Positions 53,074-62,116 of a stretch of DNA of 64,000 nt are shown piece after piece. The stretch is from Actinomadura terrae (GTDB lineage Bacteria > Actinomycetota > Actinomycetes > Streptosporangiales > Streptosporangiaceae), in contig NZ_JAICDG010000001.1 of NCBI RefSeq assembly GCF_022751215.1, forward strand, positions 1,612,001 through 1,676,000, read 5' to 3'. The stretch's first letter is position 1; each line of letters opens with the position of its first letter. Under the pieces are notes generated by a model, which had not been told where the DNA came from, made no database searches, and was given only the letters and a program-made list of their open reading frames with translations. A program made the position numbers and the translations under genes.

Positions 53074-53577
53074 ATGACGCGACCGAGGGCGGTCCTCATC
53101 GGAGCCCCGGGCTCCGGCAAGAGCACGGTCGGCGCGGAGCTGGCCGCCCGGCTCGGCGTGGCGCTGCGCGACACCGACGCCGACGCCGAGGCCGCGGCGG
53201 GCAAGCCGATCGGCGACATCTTCGTCGACGACGGCGAGGAGCGCTTCCGCGAGCTGGAGCGCGCGGCCGTCGCGGCGGCGCTCGCCGAGCACGAGGGCGT
53301 GGTCGCGCTCGGCGGCGGCGCCGTCCTCGCGCCCGAGACGCAGGAGCTGCTGGCCGGGCACACCGTCGTCTACCTGCGGGTGGGCCTGTCGGAGGCGATC
53401 AAGCGGGTCGGGCTGGCCTCGGCGCGGCCGCTGCTCGTGCTGAACCCGCGGAGCCAGATGCGCAAGCTGCTGGAGGAGCGGCTGCCGGTGTACGAGCGGC
53501 TCGGGACCGTCCACGTCGACACCGACGGGCGCGAGCCCGCCGACATCGTCGAGGAGATCGTGCGGGCGCTGCCGTGA
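53074..53577 (+). CDS. aroK: Shikimate kinase
   Basis: 167 aa. Phosphorylates shikimate at the 3-hydroxyl. Walker A is [17 protein letters not shown] (residues about 7-23), followed by the shikimate-binding [30 protein letters not shown] (Asp and Arg), [14 protein letters not shown] and the lid Arg in [13 protein letters not shown] 53074 gives the usual length; GTG 53050 overlapping the aroC stop is an alternative. Its stop overlaps the aroB start (GTGA). Confidence 0.95.
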   Translation: MTRPRAVLIGAPGSGKSTVGAELAARLGVALRDTDADAEAAAGKPIGDIFVDDGEERFRELERAAVAAALAEHEGVVALGGGAVLAPETQELLAGHTVVYLRVGLSEAIKRVGLASARPLLVLNPRSQMRKLLEERLPVYERLGTVHVDTDGREPADIVEEIVRALP

Positions 53578-54644
53578 CCACGCGCATCGGCGTCCGCGGC
53601 GCCGACCCCTACGACGTCGTCATCGGGACGGGCGTGCTCGGCGAGCTGCCCGCGATGGTCGGCGCGAAGGCCCGGATGGTCGCGGTCGTCCACGCCGAGG
53701 GCCTGCCCGAGATCGCGCGTCCGGTGTGCGGGGCGCTGGAGCGGGCCGGGTACGAGGTGCACGCGCTGCCCGTCCCCGACGGCGAGGCCGCCAAGGAGGC
53801 CGGCGTCCTCGCCGGGCTGTGGTCGGCGTTCGCCGCGCTCGGCATGACCCGCACCGACGTGGTCGTCGGCGTCGGCGGCGGCGCCACCACCGACCTCGCC
53901 GGGTTCGCCGCCGCGTCGTGGCTGCGGGGGGTGCCGGCGGTGCTCGTCCCGACCACGCTGCTCGGCATGGTGGACGCGGCGGTCGGCGGCAAGACCGGCA
54001 TCAACATCCCCGAGGGCAAGAACCTCGTCGGCGCGTTCCACCCGCCCGCCGGCGTGCTGTGCGACCTCGCCACGCTGGTCACGATGCCGCACGAGGACTA
54101 CATCAGCGGCCTCGCCGAGGTGGTCAAGGCCGGGTTCATCGCCGACCCGAAGATCCTGGAGCTGGTCGAGGCCGACCCCGCCGCCGCGGCGTCGCCCGCC
54201 GGGCCCGCCACCCGCGAGCTGGTCGAGCGCGCCGTCCAGGTGAAGGCCGACGTCGTGTCGTCCGACCTGAAAGAGAGCGGGCTCCGCGAGATCCTCAACT
54301 ACGGGCACACGCTCGCGCACGCGATCGAGAAGGCCGAGGACTACCGGTTCCGGCACGGCCACGCCGTCGCCATCGGCATGGTGTACGCGGCCGAGCTGTC
54401 GCGCCTCGCCGGGCGGCTGCCCGCCGAGGTGGTCGCGCGGCACCGCGCCGTGCTGACGTCGGTGGGGCTGCCGGTCTCCTACGGCGCCGACTGGCCCGGC
54501 CTGCGCGCCACGATGAGCATCGACAAGAAGGCGCGCGGTGCCACGCTCCGGTTCGTCGTCCTGGACGGCGTCGCCGAGCCCGGCCGTCTGGAGGGGCCGG
54601 ACGAGGCGCTGCTCGCCGCCGCCTACCGGGAGGTCGCCCGATGA
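53574..54644 (+). CDS. aroB: 3-dehydroquinate synthase
   Basis: 356 aa. Zinc- and NAD-dependent cyclisation of DAHP. Landmarks: [57 protein letters not shown], a GAFHPP segment, [19 protein letters not shown] with the zinc Glu, [29 protein letters not shown] with the zinc His residues. Start and stop overlap aroK and aroQ by four bases each. Confidence 0.97.
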   Translation: MTTRIGVRGADPYDVVIGTGVLGELPAMVGAKARMVAVVHAEGLPEIARPVCGALERAGYEVHALPVPDGEAAKEAGVLAGLWSAFAALGMTRTDVVVGVGGGATTDLAGFAAASWLRGVPAVLVPTTLLGMVDAAVGGKTGINIPEGKNLVGAFHPPAGVLCDLATLVTMPHEDYISGLAEVVKAGFIADPKILELVEADPAAAASPAGPATRELVERAVQVKADVVSSDLKESGLREILNYGHTLAHAIEKAEDYRFRHGHAVAIGMVYAAELSRLAGRLPAEVVARHRAVLTSVGLPVSYGADWPGLRATMSIDKKARGATLRFVVLDGVAEPGRLEGPDEALLAAAYREVAR

Positions 54645-55090
54645 CCCGCGTGCTCGTGCTGAACGGCCCGAACCTCGGCCGCCTCGGGCTCCGCGAGCCC
54701 GACGTCTACGGCAGCGCCACGCTCGCCGACCTCGCCGCGCTGTGCCGCGCCGAGGGCGGGCGCCTCGGCCTGGACGTCGAGGTCCGGCAGACCGACGACG
54801 AGGCGGAGCTGATCGGCTGGGTGCACGAGGCCGCCGACGGGCGGCTGCCGGTCGTGCTCAACCCGGCCGCGTTCACCCACTACTCCTACGGGCTGCGCGA
54901 CGCCCTCGCCCAGCGCACCGCGCCGCTGGTCGAGGTGCACATCTCCAACCCGGCGGCGCGCGAGGAGTTCCGGCACACCTCGGTCGTCGCGGGCGTCGCC
55001 ACCGGCACGATCGCCGGGTTCGGCATGGCGTCCTACGTGCTCGCCCTGCACGCGGTCGCCGAGCTGCTGGCGGCCGGGCCCGCGGACTAG
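54641..55090 (+). CDS. aroQ: 3-dehydroquinate dehydratase, type II
   Basis: 149 aa dodecamer-forming type II enzyme. Catalytic residues are visible: [19 protein letters not shown] (Arg and Tyr of the lid), [17 protein letters not shown] (Asn and His-type), [32 protein letters not shown] (His and Arg). Last gene of the aro operon; it ends 12 bp before the convergent tetR gene. Confidence 0.96.
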   Translation: MTRVLVLNGPNLGRLGLREPDVYGSATLADLAALCRAEGGRLGLDVEVRQTDDEAELIGWVHEAADGRLPVVLNPAAFTHYSYGLRDALAQRTAPLVEVHISNPAAREEFRHTSVVAGVATGTIAGFGMASYVLALHAVAELLAAGPAD

Positions 55091-55102
55091 CGGGCCGGCG
55101 GA

Positions 55103-55678
55103 CTAGGCGGACTCGACCGCCTCCCGCGTCATCGCCTTCAGCTCCTTGACGATGTCGTCGAGCGGGGCGACGTCGCGGTGGGCGCGGCAGAGGATCGTGG
55201 CGCCCTCGACGGAGGCGACGATCAGCCGCGCGAGCCGGGCCGCGCGGTCATCGGGGACGCCGGCGTTGCCGAGGCCGGTGGCGAGGGTGTCCTGCCAGCG
55301 GTCGAACACGCGCGCGGCGGCCGCGGCGAGCTGCGGCGCGTCCTCGTGGGACTCGACGGTGACGGCGACGACCGGGCAGCCCGCGCGGAACTCGCTGCGG
55401 ATCAGCACCTGCCGCCACCAGCCGGTGAAGGCGTCCACGGCGGACGCGGCGTCGCCGCCCTCGGTGGCCGCGAGGATGCCCGCGTTGAGGAACTCCCCGG
55501 CGTAGCGGACGGCCTCCTCGGCGAGCTGCGCCTTGCCCTCGGGGAAGTGGTGGTAGATCGAGCCGCGCGGCGCGCCGCTGTGCGCGATGACGTCGCGGAA
55601 CCCCGTGCCGCTGTAGCCGCGCTCGCGGAACAGGTGGGCGGCGCTGCGCACCATGCGCTCCCGGCTGTCGGTCCCCAT
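55103..55678 (-). CDS. TetR family transcriptional regulator
   Basis: 191 aa. N-terminal helix-turn-helix: RERMVRSAAHLFRERGYSGTGFRDVIAHSGAPRGSIYHHFPEGKAQLAEEAVRYAG. The C-terminal ligand domain resembles the LmrA/YxaF group. ATG 55678 is preferred to ATG 55702, which lies inside the probable operator (55687-55704). Divergent from an enoyl-CoA hydratase gene, its likely target with a second palindrome at 55788-55807. Confidence 0.9.
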   Translation of the reverse strand: MGTDSRERMVRSAAHLFRERGYSGTGFRDVIAHSGAPRGSIYHHFPEGKAQLAEEAVRYAGEFLNAGILAATEGGDAASAVDAFTGWWRQVLIRSEFRAGCPVVAVTVESHEDAPQLAAAAARVFDRWQDTLATGLGNAGVPDDRAARLARLIVASVEGATILCRAHRDVAPLDDIVKELKAMTREAVESA

Positions 55679-55686
55679 GCCACCGA

Positions 55687-55704
55687 TTATGACCCTCATC
55701 ATAA
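55687..55704. promoter_or_regulatory. Inverted repeat TTATGA-N6-TCATAA in front of tetR
   Basis: Perfect 6-bp arms with a 6-base spacer, eight bases upstream of the tetR ATG. Candidate autoregulatory operator. Confidence 0.55.
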
Positions 55705-55787
55705 GCTTTGGCGATTCTCCATGACGGCCGTCATATTCGACGCGTCGCGGCGACCAGGATTCCGTTGCTGGTTACCGACGAGTAAGG

Positions 55788-55807
55788 TTCGATCCGAACG
55801 GATCGAA
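55788..55807. promoter_or_regulatory. 20-bp palindrome touching the echA ribosome site
   Basis: TTCGATCCG-AA-CGGATCGAA has perfect 9-bp arms. Its right arm ends in the AAGGAGA ribosome site (55806-55812) of the enoyl-CoA hydratase gene. It may be a regulator operator, or as RNA a hairpin that hides the ribosome site. Confidence 0.65.
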
Positions 55808-55816
55808 GGAGATTTC

Positions 55817-56482
55817 GTGATCGACCTCCAGCGCGACGGAGACGTGTACGTCCTGCGGTTCGACGCCGGTGAGAACCGGTTCGGGCCCGGCTTCCTCACC
55901 GCCGTCGAGGAAGCGCTCGACACCGTGGAGAAGGACGAGGGGCCCCGCGCGCTCGTCACCACGGGCACCGGGAAGTTCTACTCCAACGGCCTCGACCTGG
56001 AGTGGCTCGGCGCCAACCCGGGGGCGTTCGAGGAGTACCTGCGCCGCGTCCACGCCCTGTACGCGCGGCTGCTGGCGTTCCCGGCGCCGACGGTCGCCGC
56101 CGTCAACGGGCACGCGTTCGCGGGCGGCGGGATGCTCGTCCTCGCGCACGACTTCGCGGTGATGCGCGAGGAGCGCGGCTACTTCTGCCTGCCCGAGGTC
56201 GATCTCGGAATGAGCTTCACCCCGGGGATGAGTGCGCTGATCCGGGCGCGGCTGCCGGTCGCGACCGCGCACGAGGCGATGCTCACCGGCCGCCGCTACA
56301 CCGCCGAGCAGGCCCGGGACGCGGGCATCCTCCAGCACGTCGCGGCCGAGGCGGAGGTGCTCCCGGTGGCGACCGGGCTCGCCGCTTCCCTGGCGGGCAA
56401 GGACGGCGCGGTCGTGGCACAGATCCGCTCCGGCATGTACCCGGCGGCGCTGGAGGCCCTGCGGGGCCCGGTGTTCTCGTGA
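55817..56482 (+). CDS. Enoyl-CoA hydratase/isomerase family protein
   Basis: 221 aa crotonase-fold protein, slightly short. Visible: VTTGTGKFYSNGLDLEWLGAN (oxyanion-hole region), FPAPTVAAVNGHAFAGGGMLVLAHDFAVMREERGYFCLPEVDLGMSFTPGMSALIRARL. The sequence around RGYFCLPEVDLGM resembles 3,2-trans-enoyl-CoA isomerase (ECI/Eci1-like) members, so isomerisation is possible. GTG 55817 has AAGGAGA five bases upstream. Divergent from tetR. Confidence 0.85.
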   Translation: MIDLQRDGDVYVLRFDAGENRFGPGFLTAVEEALDTVEKDEGPRALVTTGTGKFYSNGLDLEWLGANPGAFEEYLRRVHALYARLLAFPAPTVAAVNGHAFAGGGMLVLAHDFAVMREERGYFCLPEVDLGMSFTPGMSALIRARLPVATAHEAMLTGRRYTAEQARDAGILQHVAAEAEVLPVATGLAASLAGKDGAVVAQIRSGMYPAALEALRGPVFS

Positions 56483-56540
56483 CCGGGAACGGTTCGCTAC
56501 CGTCGGCTGAACGAGGTTCGGTTCGAGAGGGGACGCCGGC

Positions 56541-57587
56541 ATGCGCATCGGAATGGCGCTGAAGTACTCGGACGGCTTCCGGGAGACCGTCGAGGAGCTG
56601 GCCGACTTCGAGAAGGCCGGGCTCGACATCGTGTACGTCGCCGAGGCCTACAGCTTCGACGCCGTCAGCCAGCTCGGCTTCATCGCCGCCAAGACCGAGC
56701 GGGTGGAGATCGCGTCCGGCATCCTGAACATCTACTCGCGGACGCCGACCGCGCTCGCGCAGACCGCCGCCGGGCTCGACTACGTCTCCGACGGGCGGTT
56801 CACGCTCGGCATCGGCGCCTCGGGCCCGCAGGTCATCGAGGGCTTCCACGGCGTCCCCTACACCGCGCCGCTCGGCCGCACCCGCGAGATCATCGAGATC
56901 TGCCGGCGGGTGTGGCGCCGCGAGATCCTGCGCCACGAGGGCCGCCACTACACGATGCCGCTGCCGCCCGGGCAGGGCACCGGCCTCGGCAAGCCCCTCA
57001 AGATCATCAACCATCCGGTGCGGGCGGACATCCCCGTCCTGGTCGCCGCGATCGGCCCGAAGAACGTCGAGCTGACCGCCGAGATCGCCAACGGCTGGGA
57101 GCCGATCTTCTACCTGCCCGAGAAGGCCGCGGACGTGTGGGCCGCCTCGCTCGCCGCGGGCAAGGCCAAGCGCGACCCCGCGCTCGGCGAGCTGGACGTC
57201 GTCGGCCAGGCGCCGCTCGCGATCGGCGAGGACGCCCTGGGCTTCCTGGAGTTCGGCCGCCCGATGGCCGCGCTGTACATCGGCGGGATGGGCGCCAAGG
57301 GCAAGAACTTCTACAACGACCTCTGCCGCCGCTACGGCTGGGAGAAGGAGGCCGAGGAGATCCAGGACCTCTACCTGGACGGCAAGAAGGACGAGGCCGC
57401 CGCCAAGGTCCCCTACGAGCTGCTGGAGAAGATGTCGCTCATCGGCCCCGAGGGGCACGTCCGCGAGCGGCTCGCCGCGATGAAGGAGTCGGGGGTCACC
57501 ACGCTCAACGTCACGCCCGTCGCCGGGGACCACAAGAGCCGCCTCGCCCTGATCGAGAAGGTCAGGGAGATGGCCGACGACCTGTGA
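56541..57587 (+). CDS. LLM class F420-dependent oxidoreductase
   Basis: 348 aa luciferase-like TIM barrel. Characteristic: MRIGMALKYSDGFRETVEELADFEKAGLDIVYVAEAYSFDAVSQLGFIAAKTERVEI at the start, RFTLGIGASGPQVIEGFHG, and PVLVAAIGPKNVELTAEIANGWEPIFYLPE. In actinomycetes these use coenzyme F420; substrate unknown. GAGAGGGG about 9 bases before ATG 56541. Same strand as echA with 58 bp between, so may share its control. Confidence 0.88.
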   Translation: MRIGMALKYSDGFRETVEELADFEKAGLDIVYVAEAYSFDAVSQLGFIAAKTERVEIASGILNIYSRTPTALAQTAAGLDYVSDGRFTLGIGASGPQVIEGFHGVPYTAPLGRTREIIEICRRVWRREILRHEGRHYTMPLPPGQGTGLGKPLKIINHPVRADIPVLVAAIGPKNVELTAEIANGWEPIFYLPEKAADVWAASLAAGKAKRDPALGELDVVGQAPLAIGEDALGFLEFGRPMAALYIGGMGAKGKNFYNDLCRRYGWEKEAEEIQDLYLDGKKDEAAAKVPYELLEKMSLIGPEGHVRERLAAMKESGVTTLNVTPVAGDHKSRLALIEKVREMADDL

Positions 57588-57648
57588 GGGCCCCCGGCTG
57601 AGGGCCCGCGTCGCGCATGCCGGTCTTCCGGCGGGTCACGCGCGGCCG

Positions 57649-57654
57649 TAGAGT
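57649..57654 (+). promoter_or_regulatory. -10-like TAGAGT hexamer before pepQ, leaderless type
   Basis: TAGAGT ends seven bases before ATG 57662. It fixes this start rather than the upstream in-frame ATG at 57617. Confidence 0.55.
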
Positions 57655-57661
57655 CCTCCCC

Positions 57662-58738
57662 ATGGGGGAGACGCACATCGAACGGCGCCGCCGGCTGGCC
57701 GAGCGCGCCGGTGAGAAGGACCTGGACGCGCTGCTGGTCACCCGGCTCGTCAACGTCCGCTACCTGACCGGCCTCGACAGCTCGAACGCGGCGCTGCTCG
57801 TCCCGGCCGACGGCCCGGCCGTGCTCGCCACCGACGGGCGCTACGCCGGGATGGCCGCGCAGGTCTGCCCCGAGCTGCGCGTCGTCGTCGACCGGAACGC
57901 CGCCGCCGCGCTGGCGGCCCTCGCCGCGACCAGCGGCGCCGCCCGGCTCGGCTTCGAGGCGCACGCCCTCACCGTCGAGCGCCACGGGGAGCTGACGGCG
58001 CGGGCCGACGTCGAGCTCGTCCACCCCGGCCGCCTCGTCGAGGAGCTGCGCCGCGTCAAGGACGAGGACGAGATCGGCCTGCTGCGGGAGGCGTGCGCGA
58101 TCACCTGCCGCGCGTTCGACGCCGTGCTGCCCGAGATCCGCGCGGGCGTCACCGAGCGGGCCGTCGCGGTCGCGCTGGAGCGCGCGATGGTCGACCTCGG
58201 CGCCGAGGGGCCCGCGTTCGAGTCGATCGTGGCGTCCGGGCCGAACGGCGCGATCCCGCACCACCACCCGGGCGGGCGCGAGCTCCAGCGCGGCGACCTG
58301 CTCACGCTCGACTTCGGGGCCCGCTACGGCGGCTACCACGCCGACATGACCCGCACCGTCGCGATCGGCGAGCCCGCCGCGTGGCAGCGCGAGGTGTACG
58401 ACCTCGTCCGCGAGGCGCAGCGCACGGCGGTCGAGGCCGCCGTCCCGGGCGCCGAGACGAAGGCCGTCGACGCCGCCGCCCGCGACGTCATCAAGGCGGC
58501 CGGGCACGGCGAGGCGTTCACCCACGGGCTCGGCCACGGCGTCGGCCTGGAGATCCACGAGGCGCCGCTCCTCGGGTACGACAGGACCGGTAGGCTGGTG
58601 GATCGGGTTCCGATCACCGCCGAGCCGGGGGTCTACCTCGCGGGCCGGGGCGGCGTCCGCGTCGAGGACACGCTGGTCGTCCGTGCGGACGGCCCGGAAC
58701 TCCTCACCACAACGACCAGGGACCTGCTCGTTCTGTAA
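57662..58738 (+). CDS. pepQ: M24 family aminopeptidase P / Xaa-Pro peptidase
   Basis: 358 aa. N-terminal creatinase-like domain (residues 1-125) and C-terminal pita-bread metallopeptidase domain. Metal ligands: [20 protein letters not shown] (two Asp), [17 protein letters not shown] (His), [22 protein letters not shown] (two Glu). It removes N-terminal residues before proline. Standard upstream neighbour of efp in actinobacteria, which links peptide-proline metabolism with the proline-stall rescue factor. Confidence 0.93.
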   Translation: MGETHIERRRRLAERAGEKDLDALLVTRLVNVRYLTGLDSSNAALLVPADGPAVLATDGRYAGMAAQVCPELRVVVDRNAAAALAALAATSGAARLGFEAHALTVERHGELTARADVELVHPGRLVEELRRVKDEDEIGLLREACAITCRAFDAVLPEIRAGVTERAVAVALERAMVDLGAEGPAFESIVASGPNGAIPHHHPGGRELQRGDLLTLDFGARYGGYHADMTRTVAIGEPAAWQREVYDLVREAQRTAVEAAVPGAETKAVDAAARDVIKAAGHGEAFTHGLGHGVGLEIHEAPLLGYDRTGRLVDRVPITAEPGVYLAGRGGVRVEDTLVVRADGPELLTTTTRDLLVL

Positions 58739-58772
58739 GAGCGCGCGGGACCGCGACCAGGAGAATGACGCA

Positions 58773-59330
58773 GTGGCGACGACGAACGACCTGAAGAACG
58801 GCATGACGCTGAACATCGACGGCCAGCTCTGGACCGTCCTTGAGTTCCAGCACGTCAAGCCAGGCAAGGGCGGCGCGTTCGTCCGCACCAAGCTCAAGAA
58901 CGTGCTGTCGGGCAAGGTCGTCGACCGCACCTTCAACGCCGGCACCAAGGTCGAGGTGGCGAGCGTCGACAAGCGGGAGATGCAGTACCTCTACCGCGAG
59001 GGCGAGGACTTCGTGTTCATGGACACCGAGACCTACGACCAGCCGCGCATCCCGGTGGCCACCGTCGGCACCGCCGCGAACTACCTGCTCCCCGAGCAGA
59101 ACGCGGTGATCGCGTTCAACGAGGAGAACCCGTTGTACGTCGAGCTGCCCGCGGCCGTCGTGCTGGAGATCACCGAGACCGAGCCCGGCCTCCAGGGCGA
59201 CCGCTCGACCGGCGGCAGCAAGCCCGCGACGCTGGAGACCGGCGCGCAGATCCAGGTGCCGCTGTTCATCTCCACCGGCGAGAAGGTCAAGGTCGACACC
59301 CGCTCCGGCGAGTACCTCGGCCGCGGTTGA
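58773..59330 (+). CDS. efp: Elongation factor P
   Basis: 185 aa, three beta-barrel domains. Helps the ribosome form bonds at polyproline stretches. The modification loop is [19 protein letters not shown], with Lys at the tip (about residue 33); actinobacterial EF-Ps keep an unmodified Lys in a PGKGP-type loop, here PGKGG. Domain III has [23 protein letters not shown] 58773 with CAGGAGA nine bases upstream. The stop overlaps the nusB start. Confidence 0.96.
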   Translation: MATTNDLKNGMTLNIDGQLWTVLEFQHVKPGKGGAFVRTKLKNVLSGKVVDRTFNAGTKVEVASVDKREMQYLYREGEDFVFMDTETYDQPRIPVATVGTAANYLLPEQNAVIAFNEENPLYVELPAAVVLEITETEPGLQGDRSTGGSKPATLETGAQIQVPLFISTGEKVKVDTRSGEYLGRG

Positions 59331-59746
59331 TGAGCGCTCGCACCAAGGCGCGCAAGCTCGCGCTCGACATCCTGTTCGCCGCCGAGCTGCGCGAGGAGCG
59401 GCCGACCGCCGTACTGGAGGCGCGCGGCCGCCCCAACCAGGACGAGCTGGCCGAGTACCCGCACGCCGTCCGCATCATCGAGGGCGTGCAGGAGAACGGC
59501 GAGCGGATCGACGAGCTGATCGCCACCTACGCGACCGGGTGGACGCTGGAGCGGATGCCCGTCGTCGACCGCAACATCCTCCGGATGGGCGCCTACGAAC
59601 TGCTGTGGGTGGACGACGTCCCCGACGGCGTCGCCGTCAGCGAGGCGGTCGGGCTCGCGACCGAGCTGTCCACCGACGAGTCCCCGCGGTTCGTCAACGG
59701 GCTGCTGTCGCGCCTCCAGCAGCTCAAGCCGTCCCTGACGCTGTAG
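59330..59746 (+). CDS. nusB: Transcription antitermination protein NusB
   Basis: 138 aa all-helical RNA-binding factor of the antitermination complex for rRNA operons. Typical: RTKARKLALDILFAAELREE, DELIATYATGWTLERMPVVDRNILRMGAYELLW and FVNGLLSRL. ATG 59330 overlaps the efp stop (TGATG). In the family's usual location after efp. Confidence 0.95.
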   Translation: MSARTKARKLALDILFAAELREERPTAVLEARGRPNQDELAEYPHAVRIIEGVQENGERIDELIATYATGWTLERMPVVDRNILRMGAYELLWVDDVPDGVAVSEAVGLATELSTDESPRFVNGLLSRLQQLKPSLTL

Positions 59747-59812
59747 CCCCCCGGGCGGTCGCCGCCGGTGCCGCTGTGGCCGCCGCGCGTCCGCCGGAGG
59801 AGGCGAGGCGGC

Positions 59813-59818
59813 TAGGGT
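59813..59818 (+). promoter_or_regulatory. -10-like TAGGGT hexamer, leaderless type
   Basis: TAGGGT ends eight bases before ATG 59827 of the methyltransferase gene; no Shine-Dalgarno. Confidence 0.5.
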
Positions 59819-59826
59819 GGGCCGGG

Positions 59827-60612
59827 ATGAGCGACGTCAGAGGAGTGGCCGTGGACGGCCGCCAGCAGAAACGGCCGCGGGGCGGCGGCCGCGCGCGCAG
59901 CACCGTCCTGTGGGACGCGCTGCGCACCGTCCTGGACCGCATCGCCCCCGAGGACGGACCCAGCGACGTCGTCGACGTGGGCGGCGGGACCGGCGGGTTC
60001 GCGGTCCCGCTCGCCGAGCTCGGCCACCGCGTCACCGTGGTCGACGCCAGCCCCGACGCGCTGGCCGCGCTGGAGCGGCGCGCCGCCGAGTCGGGGGTGT
60101 CGGTCCGCTCCGTCCAGGGCGACGCGGTCGACCTGCCCGACCTGCTCGGCGCGGGCGCCGCCGACCTCGTGCTGTGCCACAGCGTCCTGGAGTTCGTCGA
60201 CGACCCCGCCGCGGCGATGGCGGCGCTGACCGGCACGGTCCGCCCCGGCGGGTCGGTGAGCCTGCTGACGGCCGGGCAGGTCGCCGCCGCGCTGCACCGC
60301 GCGGTCGCCGGGCACTTCGACGACGCCCGCCGGGTGCTGACCAGCACGTCCGGGCGCTGGGGCGAGGGCGACCGGATGCCCCGCCGCTTCACCAGGGAGA
60401 CGCTGTCGGCGCTGGTGCGCGGCGCGGGGCTGCGCGTCGCCGAGCTGCACGGCGTGCGGATCTTCGCCGACCTGGTGCCCGCCGGGCTGCTGGACGGCGA
60501 CGCCGACTCGGCCGAGGCGCTGCTGGCGCTGGAGTCGGTCGCGGCCGTTCACCCGGTGCTGCGCGACCTCGCGACCCAGCTCCACCTGGTGGCCGACAAG
60601 CCGGCACCGTGA
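59827..60612 (+). CDS. Class I SAM-dependent methyltransferase
   Basis: 261 aa. SAM motif I VVDVGGGTGGFAVPLAELGH (about 48-67), motif II VTVVDASPDALAALERRA, post-I VQGDAVDLPDLLGAGAADLVLCHSVLEFVDDP and motif III VRPGGSVSLLTAG. Substrate unknown; it resembles the CmoA/UbiE-like group often found before dinB in actinomycetes. Its stop overlaps a short open frame that in turn overlaps dinB. Confidence 0.85.
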   Translation: MSDVRGVAVDGRQQKRPRGGGRARSTVLWDALRTVLDRIAPEDGPSDVVDVGGGTGGFAVPLAELGHRVTVVDASPDALAALERRAAESGVSVRSVQGDAVDLPDLLGAGAADLVLCHSVLEFVDDPAAAMAALTGTVRPGGSVSLLTAGQVAAALHRAVAGHFDDARRVLTSTSGRWGEGDRMPRRFTRETLSALVRGAGLRVAELHGVRIFADLVPAGLLDGDADSAEALLALESVAAVHPVLRDLATQLHLVADKPAP

Positions 60613-60707
60613 GCGCAGCGAACCAGAGAACACAGCAGTGGAACTCACGCATGGCCGAGCCGCCAGGCGAGGCAGCCTCCGAGCCGCCAGGCGAGGAGGC
60701 CGCGTGA
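60609..60707 (+). CDS. Possible 32-aa coupled small ORF with EPPGE repeats
   Basis: GTG 60609 overlaps the methyltransferase stop (GTGA) and its TGA overlaps the dinB GTG (GTGA). The predicted peptide is polar and contains two copies of the motif AEPPGE/SEPPGE encoded by a 24-bp tandem repeat. There is no similarity I recognise; it could be a translated linker that couples dinB to the methyltransferase, or chance. Confidence 0.3.
   Translation: MSAANQRTQQWNSRMAEPPGEAASEPPGEEAA
60656..60703 (+). repeat. Two 24-bp tandem repeats in front of dinB
   Basis: Units 60656-60679 and 60680-60703 share the first 17 bases; the core gagccgccaggcgag also occurs at 19610-19624 inside the MITE-like element and, with one extra base, at 62411-62426. 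The second copy supplies AGGAGG, the dinB ribosome site. Confidence 0.7.
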
Positions 60708-61969
60708 GTCGCAAGCAGCAGCTGCACCGGCCCGGGCCGCAGCCGGGGCCTCCCGCCGACGACACCGGCTGCGCGATCCTGCACGTCGACATGGACGCGT
60801 TCTTCGTCAGCGTCGAGCTGCTGGAGCGTTCCGACCTGCGCGGCCTCCCGGTCATCGTCGGCGGCGCGGGCCCGCGCGGGGTGGTGTCGGCGGCGTCCTA
60901 CGAGGCCCGGAAGTTCGGCGTGCACTCGGCGATGCCGATGTCGCGGGCGCGGCGGCTGTGCCCGGCCGCGGTGGTGCTGCCGGTCAGCCACGACAAGTAC
61001 ACGCGGGTGTCGGCGGCGGTGTTCGAGATCTTCCGGTCGATCACGCCGCTGGTGGAGCCGCTCTCGCTGGACGAGGCGTTCCTGGACGTGGCGGGCGCCG
61101 TGCGGCGGCTCGGGCGGCCCGCCCGGATCGCCGCGATGATCCGCGAGCAGGTCCACGCCCAGCAGGGCATCACCTGCTCGGTCGGCGTCGCGAGCACCAA
61201 GTTCGTCGCCAAGCTCGCCTCGACCCGCTGCAAGCCCGACGGGCTGCTCGTCGTCCCGGCCGACGGCGTCGAGGACTTCCTCCACCCGCTGCCGGTCGCG
61301 GCGCTGTGGGGCGTGGGGGAGCGCACCGAGCAGACGCTGGCGCGGCTCGGCCTGCGGACGGTCGGGCAGCTCGCGCGGGTGCCGCTCGCGACGCTCCAGC
61401 GGGAGCTGGGCGCCGCGTCCGGCGCGCACCTGCACGAGCTGGCCTGGGGCCGGGACCCGCGCCAGGTCGTCCCGCACACCCCCGACAAGAGCATCGGCGC
61501 GGAGGAGACCTTCGACACCGACGTCGAGGACCCCGAGGTGATCCGCCGGGAGCTGCTGCGGCTCGCCGAGCGGGTGGGCGCGCGGCTGCGCGCGTCGGGG
61601 AACGCCGGACGGACGGTGAGCGTCAAACTGCGGATGGCGGACTTCAAGACGATCACCCGGGCGCGCACGCTGCGCGAGCCCACCGATCTCGCGCGTGTGA
61701 TCTACATCACAGCCTGCGAGCTGTACGAGGGGGCCGGGCTGGAACGGGTACGACTCCGTCTGGTCGGGGTCAGGGTCGAGAATCTTGGTCCCGCCGGCGA
61801 GGCCCCCCGGCAGTTGGCCCTCGACGAGCCGGAAACCGGCTGGCGCGAGGCCGAACGCGCGATCGACCGGGTGGCGGACCGGTTCGGCCGCGGCGCCGTC
61901 CGTCCCGCCGCGCTGGTACGGCCCGCGGACGGGCGTGGCCCGCGTGACGGCGGTGACGGCAGGCGATGA
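60704..61969 (+). CDS. dinB: DNA polymerase IV
   Basis: 421 aa Y-family translesion polymerase. Catalytic motifs: ILHVDMDAFFVSVELLER (metal Asp), VVSAASYEARKFGVHSAMPMSRAR, LSLDEAFLDV (Asp-Glu pair); then CSVGVASTKFVAKLAS, the helix-hairpin-helix LWGVGERTEQTLARLG, and a little-finger domain with RTVSVKLRMADFKTITRART. No beta-clamp pentapeptide is obvious in the Gly/Arg-rich end. GTG 60704 preceded by AGGAGG. Tandem repeat forms the upstream region. Confidence 0.93.
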   Translation: MSRKQQLHRPGPQPGPPADDTGCAILHVDMDAFFVSVELLERSDLRGLPVIVGGAGPRGVVSAASYEARKFGVHSAMPMSRARRLCPAAVVLPVSHDKYTRVSAAVFEIFRSITPLVEPLSLDEAFLDVAGAVRRLGRPARIAAMIREQVHAQQGITCSVGVASTKFVAKLASTRCKPDGLLVVPADGVEDFLHPLPVAALWGVGERTEQTLARLGLRTVGQLARVPLATLQRELGAASGAHLHELAWGRDPRQVVPHTPDKSIGAEETFDTDVEDPEVIRRELLRLAERVGARLRASGNAGRTVSVKLRMADFKTITRARTLREPTDLARVIYITACELYEGAGLERVRLRLVGVRVENLGPAGEAPRQLALDEPETGWREAERAIDRVADRFGRGAVRPAALVRPADGRGPRDGGDGRR

Positions 61970-62116
61970 AAGGGGTCGGTGAGGTGTCCGGCAAGGGGTC
62001 CTCGGTTGGCCGTTCGCTTTCGTCCGCTCGTCGGGGCTCGTATTCTGGGCATATCACCGTTGAGGTTCCCGTCCTGCATCGGATACCCCGCCGCGGGGCT
62101 GTCGTTGGGAGGCGCC

